64,000 nt of DNA from Aplysia californica (taxonomy: Eukaryota > Mollusca > Gastropoda > Aplysiida > Aplysiidae). Shown one piece after another: positions 56,430-64,000 of this stretch. Position numbers and translations under genes: made by a program. Positions within the stretch are counted from its first letter, which is position 1. Every line of letters begins with the position of its first letter. The stretch is taken from the NCBI RefSeq assembly GCF_000002075.1, contig NW_004797584.1, forward strand, positions 597,856 through 661,855. Reading direction: 5' to 3'. The notes below the pieces were generated by a model, which saw nothing but the letters and a program-made list of their open reading frames with translations, had not been told where the DNA came from and did no database searches.

Positions 56430-59400
56430 TCAAAGTTCATCCTTCAAACGTATTTGGAAAGTGCTAAGGACATTGAGCCGATCGCCCAGCTGCTCTTTCT
56501 TTTTATCACTAACTTTGCCAGAGCGGAGTTTTTCCACTCTAGTGACTTCAGACTCGACAAAATTGTCTCCCTTCTCTATAATCTTTCTCATGGTCTTTAT
56601 GTACATATCTGCAGACGCCTTTTCCTCGTCAGAATTCAACTTCTCCGCAGCCGCCTCAGCCTTCTTCAAAACGGCGTCTCTCTTGTCGGCGTCCCCATAA
56701 AACTCCTTGACAAGTCTGTCAAACTCCTCCAGACAGCCAGGACGACCGATATACAGACCTGTGCGGGGGGAAAGCGGAAGTAAGAAACTGAACCATACAG
56801 ACCTGCATGGATTGTCACACATTCACACGCAGAGAACATAAAACGTAACGGCCAAAACAATTCATAAAAATAGTTTTCGCACGAGTTTGTCCTCCGTCGA
56901 AGAATTCTTCCAAAGGAATGATACATAAATCATGTATTGTCCAAGGATCTCTCTCTGTTGCAAGAGACATATCATTCTGAAAGTAGACTATATTAAAAAA
57001 ACAACAACCCCAAAACAGTGGAACGGTATTTAGACTGGTCAAGTGGCAGAGCATCAAGTAGAACAGAAACATCAGAGTACATTGTCTAGACACAAAAGTA
57101 GATTGAAATTGGCACCCAAATCTAACAAGCTGAGTAAAAAAAGCTTTGTTATAAGATTCTCCTGTTGAAGATTGACCAACAGAGAAGCCATGTTTCTTCT
57201 TTCTGATTCTATTGGGTTTTTAAAAAAACATATATGCCAATCTGAAAAATGATCTTGCGTTTGTTTGTTCGTATTAAGAGGTGCGCATCAACACAATATC
57301 GGTCAGGGAAAGAGTTAAACGGATAGACAGACAGAAACAACAAAGTAAAAGAAAAAAAAAGGATGACCTACCAGTGGCGACTTCCAACCACTCGCAGAAA
57401 AAAGCGGAATGAAAAAAGGTAATATCTAAGAACTAAGACTAGAGAGACATGTAGACATTGCTTAGGTCAGTCTGAAAACCTACCAGACTCCCGCATAACG
57501 AATGTTTTGATAGCACCCTCATCCTCAGAGTTGCCTGTATATTTGATCTGGTCTTTCGAATTTCCCTTGATGAACAATCTGTAGGCAGGGAAATCTTCCT
57601 TTTTTATTCCAAACCTTTCGGCCAGGTCTGAATTATCTTTGTCACCATAGTCTGAAACGAATAGAACAAAAGTACACGTTGAGATAAGACAATCTTTCTA
57701 CAGTAATTCTACTGCACAGGCAGATTTGACCCCTACCTCAAACAACAAACCACAACACCGAATGTTCATTAGAGGACTGACTGCTCATTCATCATGATAG
57801 AGATTTGGCAACAAACAGCAACACTAAATGTTCATTGGGGGAATGAGTGATCATTGATCATTGTAGAGATTTAACAACAAAAATGACAACATTTTCATTC
57901 AGGAAATGACTGCTCATTGATCATTGTAAAGGCCAAAGACAAACAGCAAAACTAAACGTTCATTAGGGGGATGAGTGGTCATTGATCATTGTACACAAGT
58001 ATAGATTTAACGCCTCTTTCAACATTGTAAGTTGTGAGCTCCAAATTTAATGTCCATATCAAATAGGACCGAACCAAATGGGCGGTGTTGAGCCTTAAAC
58101 ACTCTCTAAATACACCCATGTTCAGAACGCCCCATTGGGGATTCAAACCAGGGTCATCCATTCCGTAGTCTAGCATGACACCAATTGAGCTAACAACAGT
58201 GTGCCCACTTGGGGGAATGAGACGTCAAACTGGAAAGAACTGGCTAGCAAGTTAAGAGGGTCATTGGAAAGAAAGTTGTGTCAGTCTATAACAGAAACAT
58301 GAATTTTAAACTGCTGAGTAAATTTAACATAACGCTGATTTAAAAGAAAAAAAGAAACAAGAATTGTAAGGACCAGTATTCCTAAAGAAAAAAAGAGTTA
58401 AGTCCCAAGAAATCACAGAATTTTTTTTTTTTACACCAAAGTCGTTTGCAAGCACACTTCCCGACATTTTGCTTCTTCTTGTTTTAATGACTCTTATCAA
58501 TACCTGGAGTGCAAACATTATCGAGAAAGAGGTGCAAAAAAAAGTATCCATGACTGAACATGGGAAAATAAGAATATACTGGCTTTCTTTATGAGTATTA
58601 TGTTCATATAGCCTACAAGTGCCAGATGTTAGCTTGGTGTATTAATTAAAATATACACTTCTGTAGTCATATTGACACAAACATACCGATGTAGATCAAG
58701 ATGTTTCATGAGTGAAAAGAAATCCTTTTCAAAGTGACAGAGGAGCATTTTTTAAAGTAGATCAGTACCCTGTCCTTGACCCCTATCTCTGCCATGAGTA
58801 AAAGGTCTCTACAGCTGGAAGTCTGAGTAAAGACAATGATTTCCTCTGGAAAATGATGTTACCTTTTTTAATTGTGTATAAAAAGGAAAAAGCTTAATTT
58901 TCTGTCAAGACCCTAAAGCAGCAATTAACAATTAGCTTCAAGCACTCACCAGCAACTTGAACCTCAGCAATAAGTAGATTTGGCTGCTTCAAACTGGCTT
59001 TTGCCACTTCCTTAAAAATATCTTGCTTTTTCCCATAAGGATATGTCTCATCAAATTTCACTAAGACAGCCTGATGTTTTTCAATCACCTGGGAAAACAC
59101 ATTAGAACAATAATTAGTTACAGTTAGAGGGGAAGAATAAAAGACGAGTCTAGGCAAGTTTTTTTTTAGTAAGTATTTTATGGCACTTGTAACACAATAA
59201 GGTCATATAAGTGCCGAAGATTAGAGGTGTTACAAGAGAGTAACAAACACAAAAAAGAAGGAGGGGAGAAAAAGACAATAGATGTTTGATAGGAAAGAAG
59301 AAGCAAACCACACCAGAGCACCCACCAACCACCCACTAGGCAAGTTTGAGACTACTATATATATATATGCACAATAAAATACAGGTTTTATAGGGTGTGT

Positions 59401-61635
59401 GGAATTTTCTTATACACATGCATATAAATAGCCCCCCTGGCAACCTTCAATACCATAAATAGTGGGAAATTTTATTATTTTAAATTTGAGAACTGTGAGT
59501 TAACATATAATGTAGAGACTGGCATTTAATTTCAGAGTGTGCACATCCCCCTTCGAACTCTACCTGATCTCCTCACCACACCTGTTAGGCCAAAAATACA
59601 CTGTGTTGAGTACATGAGATTAGCTCATCACGTCTTCTTGCCAAAAGCTACCACCTTCTTTCACGAATCTCTTGGCTGAGGGAGGGGGGGAAGGGGGGGG
59701 GGGGGGGGAGGAGAGTCTCAGTCACTGTGCACATAACACCCAACAAACCAGCATCTACTCACTTGAAAGAAAAAATAGATCTGGTGAAAACTTGAGAAAA
59801 CTACTTGAGATTTACTAGTTACTGAAGCCGCGTAAGTTGTCACTTTCTGATGTAACATTAACATCGCCATACCTTGAAATTAGGACTAGTAAGTGAATGT
59901 GCATGAGTAGGTGTGCTCGAGTGTGTGTGTGTGAGAGGACGGTTGGGTGAGTTGTGTAGGCTATACTTTTTAAAATGTGCGACCACATCACACACCACAG
60001 ACTCAGCATGTTGACCGGCACTTCATAGCTAGGAATTTGGACCAATGGTGATGCTTTAAACCTGTTACACCCCCAGTCTGTCGCACGTGATGAGTCTCGA
60101 TCGCATCATGGATCCATCTCAGGTGACGGCCCCCCTCGGCTAGACGTTGCATCGCGTGTACGGAGACAGGTTACTTTATTTCTACATCATGTCTTTATTT
60201 ACAGTCTTCCTTGTTTGATGTTGGAGAGGAAAGAGCTGCATGCCACGCAATATTGTGTTGCATAAAAAGACAAATTCTAAGACTTGAGTCTTGAGCAACC
60301 TATGCCTCTTTGCCTGTTTCCCACCCAAAGCCAAGGGTTTGCTGTTGGTAGACACCACTGTGCAGTATACAAACATTACTTAAAGAAAGCAACTTTGACC
60401 ATAACAATTTAATACTTTGGCTTAGGTAACAGCAATAATTCATGCTCTTACAATTTAGTGGCCTCCACTACATACTTACTTTACTTTTTCATCCTCTGTT
60501 GCCGTTAAGCGTCGAGGGGAGATCCACTACATTAAAGTGTAAAATATGCATTTAAATGTTGAAGTTTAATGCAACAAAGTGATACCTACATCACTCATGT
60601 GGGTAAGGTATAATATGAACTTATGGTAGACCCAACACTGAATGAAGCCGGAACTATTTTTGAGCCTCGCAGTGCAATGGTCCGCTCTTATGTTATTGTT
60701 GCATTTTGTGTGTTTTTTAAATAATCATATTGTTGCCAGGGCCCCCCCTGAAACTACAAGCAATCAAACAGCTAGATGGTGCAACGATAATGAAATGCCA
60801 TTGGCCAATATAATTAACAGCCTTAAATTCTCCTTTGACCTCGCAAGGGGGATGCCCGTCGCTTCATCTGATCAAGATTCTAAAAATAGTGATGATTTTG
60901 CGTTGCGCGGTTTGCACTGGCAGCAAAGATCGTGTACTACTACACTAGAGAATCTTTGCTGGCAGTTTCCAAGCTTCCATCTTTGGTTGGCCTAGAGGCT
61001 ATACGGTGAACGCCCATCGGGTGAGAATAGCCAAATGACTCGCCTGCACTGCCGTCATGCGGTCGTGTTACCACCATGACTGACAAAGTGGGAATCCCTC
61101 AATGACATCACTACGGCCAATGGTGTTTAGACTTTAGATAGATCTAGTCGTTCTCTAGCTCCGCTTGTCCTTAAACCCTCCACTGGCCCACTGTTGTATG
61201 GCTAGAATTCTAGTGCACATTATAATGATTAACTAAAAACATGTAGACACAGTGGGTCCACCAAAGTTCAATCAAGCCCTCACGTGTAGGCTATAAAACT
61301 ACTGTTGGTAGGGGGGGGGCTCTCTATACAATTTTAAAATAACACTAAATTATTTTACAACAAAGACAAATGGCCTGCCTTCTGTCCAATCAATGCACAA
61401 TTCACATGCGATTCACACATTACATTGCCAATGATTTGAAGCAGGTGTACTGGACAATATTTTACCATATGGTGGAATATAGAACATTTTTGCTGCAAAA
61501 GCTGAAAGAAAGTACCTTGTCAAACACTCCTGAATTAAGAGAAACGGAGCCCTGGATAATTTCACCTCGAATCAGGTGAAGTAGGGCAAAAAGCCCAACA
61601 ATAACACCGGCTAGCATGTTTCCAGCAGAAGACAT
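56430..61635 (-). CDS. ERP29: ERp29, endoplasmic reticulum chaperone (PDI-D beta type)
   Basis: Four exons: 61635-61516, 59088-58950, 57651-57484 and 56758-56430, GT/AG bordered and in phase, giving 251 residues (human 261). Residues 1-24 are a signal peptide (AGVIVGLFALLHLI). The thioredoxin-fold domain follows: VLVKFDETYPYGKKQDIFKE, LLIAEVQVAGYGDKDNS-like region, FPAYRLFIKGN, QIKYTGNSEDEGAIKTF. The helical ERp29 C-terminal domain holds YIGRPGCLEEFDRLVKEFYG and FVESEVTRVEKLRSGKVSD, and the protein ends RLKDEL. There is no CxxC motif, so as in vertebrates it is a redox-inactive folding factor for secretory proteins. The conserved lone cysteine before LEEF is kept. Human ERp29 ends KEEL; this one has a canonical KDEL retrieval signal. 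Tail to tail with ESS2. No defect seen. Confidence 0.96.
57250..57412. repeat. Repeat family E copy
   Basis: GTTTGTTTGTTC, GACAGACAGAAACAACAAAG, then GACCTACCAGTGGCGAC and TTCCAACCACTCGC, collinear with 15468-15625. ERP29 intron 3. Confidence 0.5.
58005..58205 (-). repeat. SINE family D copy
   Basis: On minus: TTAGCTCAATTGGTGTCATG (box A region), CCTGGTTTGAATCCCC (box B), GCGTTCTGAACATGGGTG. It shares ACCAAATGGG-type text with the copy at 18225. ERP29 intron 2. Confidence 0.6.
59160..59338 (-). repeat. SINE family B copy, well preserved
   Basis: TTTTATGGCACTTGTAACAC, GATTAGAGGTGTTACAAGAG, GTTTGATAGGAAAGAAGAAG, ending CCACCAACCACCCACT. ERP29 intron 1, 72 bp from exon 2. Confidence 0.8.
59684..59712. 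repeat. Poly-G tract
   Basis: Near-continuous G run in ERP29 intron 1. Confidence 0.8.
60914..60968. repeat. Short hairpin in ERP29 intron 1
   Basis: CTGGCAGCAAAGAT and ATCTTTGCTGGCAG form a stem of about 13 bp around a loop of about 25 bases. No function assigned. Confidence 0.5.
60995..61035. repeat. Repeat G edge fragment
   Basis: GGTGAACGCCCATCGGGTGA then GAATAGCC matches the inverted edge of repeat G copy II (9245-9275). A solitary end in ERP29 intron 1. Confidence 0.45.
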
Positions 61636-61800
61636 TTTCTAACAATGATGAGCTGGACCAATCAAGCATCGTTTTATGGCAAACGGAAGTTGATAAAAGG
61701 AGCAGCTTAATGATAGATGTCGTCATTTGATTGGCGAATTTTCTGTGCAGATAACTCTGCTTTCATTTGTAAACCAGAAAGAAACCGGAAGTAAACATAG
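61636..61800 (-). promoter_or_regulatory. Putative ERP29 promoter with ETS core
   Basis: ACCGGAAGTA at 61784-61793, about 150 bp upstream of the start codon, and a CCAAT (plus 61658-61662). No TATA box evident. Function inferred. Confidence 0.35.
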
Positions 61801-62031
61801 AACTTTCAATTTTGCAAACCACTAAATGGCGCTATGATGACATACGTCAGCATAGGCTACTGCTGATCATGGACATCTCATAAAAATACGTCAGCATTAT
61901 AGGTTCCCTACTGTATACAAAACAGTACATTCAAGGGCTGTTCATTGGGAAAGTGTTTAAGGTACTCTGTTATAACATTCACTATTCACGGAACAGATTT
62001 ATCATTCATCTTTCTCCTAAGACAAGAATCT

Positions 62032-62116
62032 AAAAATCTAGATATCTAGATCTAGATCTACATTCTACATCTTCTAGAATCTAGATCTAGATATAGAATC
62101 TAGATCTAGACTTCTA
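62032..62116. repeat. (TAGATC)n arrays
   Basis: Interrupted TAGATC/TCTAGA units over about 85 bp upstream of ERP29. Confidence 0.85.
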
Positions 62117-62756
62117 GAGTACGAGATACCAGACCACGTAACAGTACAGTCAGTAGTCAGCTGTCGTCCCACGGCCCACAACAACAATAGGCAAATTCCG
62201 GGAAAAAGCTATTTTTGTACTATTGGCACTGGGAATAAGTAAAGCCTTTATTTTTGCTTGCAGAAATCTTCTTTTGGGAGTGGGGGTTCAAACCAAGTCG
62301 TCTTATACGTACACGAACAAATTCAGTCAATTAGCCGGACGGAAGCCGCTTCTCGTGTTCTCTCTCTCTTTCTTTCTCTCCCCCCCCCCCTCTCTCTCTT
62401 TCTCTGCCCGCAGACGAAATGCTCGCTTTCAACTCAGCGCTGGAATGTTTGTTTACACTTGTAGACTTGTAAAGTTGTAGGGCCTTTATTTTTATCTATC
62501 ACTTATCACCAGCCGTCATGCGCTAAGCAAGTTTCGGCCCGGACAAGAGGGCAATTGAAACATCTTGGTTGTAGAGAATCTTTGATAACATCACAAAAAC
62601 TGCATTTCTATTTTTAGTAACTTTGTCACCAGCACTGCGATTCTGCAATGAAAAATGATTTAAAGGGTGATAGATCATTTTTGTTCTGGCCTGGTCAACT
62701 TGTGATTGTGAGAGAAACCCCGGAAGCCTACAAGTAATATATATATGGAAATATGG

Positions 62757-63025
62757 GTGCCTTTTCTGTAGTTCCCACCCCCCTTATTTGAGCCTAGATC
62801 TACATCAAGATCTGTACGTTTGATGCGGGGCGAGCTAAGATATCAAACCTAACAACTGCAAAACATCAAATTATGTGTAAATTCAGGCCCCATGCCCCCC
62901 CCCCTCCCCCCACCTGAAACCCCCCCACCATACTTTTGTTAGAGTCCCCCCTGAAACCCCCCTACTCTTGGGGCCAAAACCGGTGAATAACAATTGCTGG
63001 GTGGGAACTTCTGAAAAAGCGCCGA
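62757..63025. mobile_element. 269-bp MITE with GTTCCCACCC ends
   Basis: Left end TTTCTGTAGTTCCCACCCCC and right end GGGTGGGAACTTCTGAAAAA, then GCGCC, are inverted. The interior shares GATATCTTAGCTCGCCCCGC with the sequence on both sides of the gap near 10970 (inverted). Confidence 0.6.
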
Positions 63026-63029
63026 AATA

Positions 63030-64000
63030 TGTCCTCTATCTATATTTGGGCCAATCACTGAGGCTGAGGTGTGCTCGGCTAGGACGCTAGGTGGTCTCTA
63101 TAGCTTCCTGTCACTCGGAAGGCTGTGAGGCCGTGTTTACCTTGCCTAGATCTAGTACTAGATAGAAGGCTATAGGGTGACCAGCTCTGGGTGGGTAGAA
63201 AAAGTAAAAGGCTAGCCACCTGAGTTGCTGAAATCCCCATGGGCCAGTAGCGTCAGGCTAATCGAGACAGAATTCGTTTAGATCGAGCGGCTTGCACCGG
63301 CCTACATTAAATCACTAAAACTAAAGATCTAGTTCTTGTCCATAATATAGAGAGAGATTCAAGAGGTCATTGTTGGCATCGCTAATCAAAAATGATTTTC
63401 AAGAAAATTTCAAAAATGTAAATACTAATAAAAAGGCTCATAAATTAGGCCTTACCAATTGAAAAAAAAACAGTTTATATTATAGGAGAAAAAATGGGGC
63501 ATGCCTCCCGTGTGACCCCCCAGATTTTGATATTGATTATTTTACTTTCACTCCAGTTGCTTGGTAACGTAAGGCAAGGTGTAGACTTTTCTAAGATTTT
63601 CTTGTAAGTTCATTTTGTATGAAATTGAATATTACTCAGACTTACTTAAAGTAAGTTTAATATCATGTTGCAAATTATTAGTTTATGAAATAGGCCTAAT
63701 TGTTGATTTCTACCATAATACAATAAACTTCACTGTGTACTGTGAAATTCGGATGTAATGATTAAACAAAGTACAAGTAAAGTTGTTTGGCCTGACCTTC
63801 AGTTTAGTTGAATCATGAATCCAAGTGTTCATTCAATTAATTGTGGGCAACAAGAGGTGTTACAATGGCCTACCATGGCAATCATGTTTGTTTAGATTTT
63901 TAAAAAATCAGCATACAATTCATTTATCTTCTATGTCTTCTAAGCTAGCCTTTTATTATACCGTAGCTGGGGGGGTGGGGGGTAGGCGGAGTTGAATAAT
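63030..64000. other. Intergenic DNA at right edge
   Basis: No exon or bounded element recognised. Contains scattered AGATCT words and a G-rich end (63968-63985). Confidence 0.35.

Noticed and set aside
60642-60995. 117-residue plus open frame in ERP29 intron 1
   Set aside because: Begins hydrophobic but has no homology I can recognise, contains a hairpin and lacks splice or promoter context.
62223-62480. 85-residue open frame upstream of ERP29
   Set aside because: Includes a C/T homopolymer tract, no domain and no supporting splice pattern.

Overview
The window is animal nuclear DNA, most likely from a gastropod mollusc. The genes are intron-rich with GT-AG junctions. The intergenic and intronic DNA is packed with tRNA-headed SINEs that share one 3' tail, small TIR transposons, GA/GT microsatellites and a self-complementary (TAGATC)n hexamer. 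Nothing prokaryotic, no CRISPR array and no retroviral or LTR element was seen. One assembly gap (N) lies at 10719-10964. The taxon is inferred from style and protein similarity; no search was run.

Four host genes can be built exon by exon. (1) Minus strand, 11200 to 1301 and beyond the left edge: an unrecognised secreted or membrane-anchored Cys-containing protein with a signal peptide. Five exons are visible and the C-terminus is missing. (2) Minus strand, 33774 to 17634: SPATA22, the meiotic partner of MEIOB, in eight exons. Its conserved RPA-like C-terminal domain is split over four small exons, including one of 41 bp. (3) Plus strand, 34627-49483: ESS2/DGCR14, a spliceosome-associated nuclear protein, in nine exons. 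(4) Minus strand, 61635 to 56430: ERP29, an ER-lumen thioredoxin-fold chaperone ending in KDEL, in four exons. SPATA22 and ESS2 are head to head with 852 bp between start codons. ESS2 and ERP29 are tail to tail. All four first exons have an ETS-type CCGGAAGT core within about 200 bp.

Layout: 1-11 kb holds the secreted-protein gene, whose first intron carries a duplicated repeat with ETS plus YY1-like modules. 11.3-17 kb holds a decayed LINE, a SINE and an RNase H fragment of another LINE. 17-34 kb is SPATA22, with pogo-like twins, several MITEs and a 4.17-kb TIR-bounded block containing its first exon. 34-50 kb is ESS2, whose introns hold nested transposons. 50-56 kb is a repeat-rich gap with a three-level nest. 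56-62 kb is ERP29. 62-64 kb has repeats only.

The most interesting items are the molluscan-type SPATA22 with an expanded RG-rich linker and a possibly transposon-derived first exon, the ETS/YY1 repeat modules, the novel secreted protein, and two nests that give a relative order of transposon activity.
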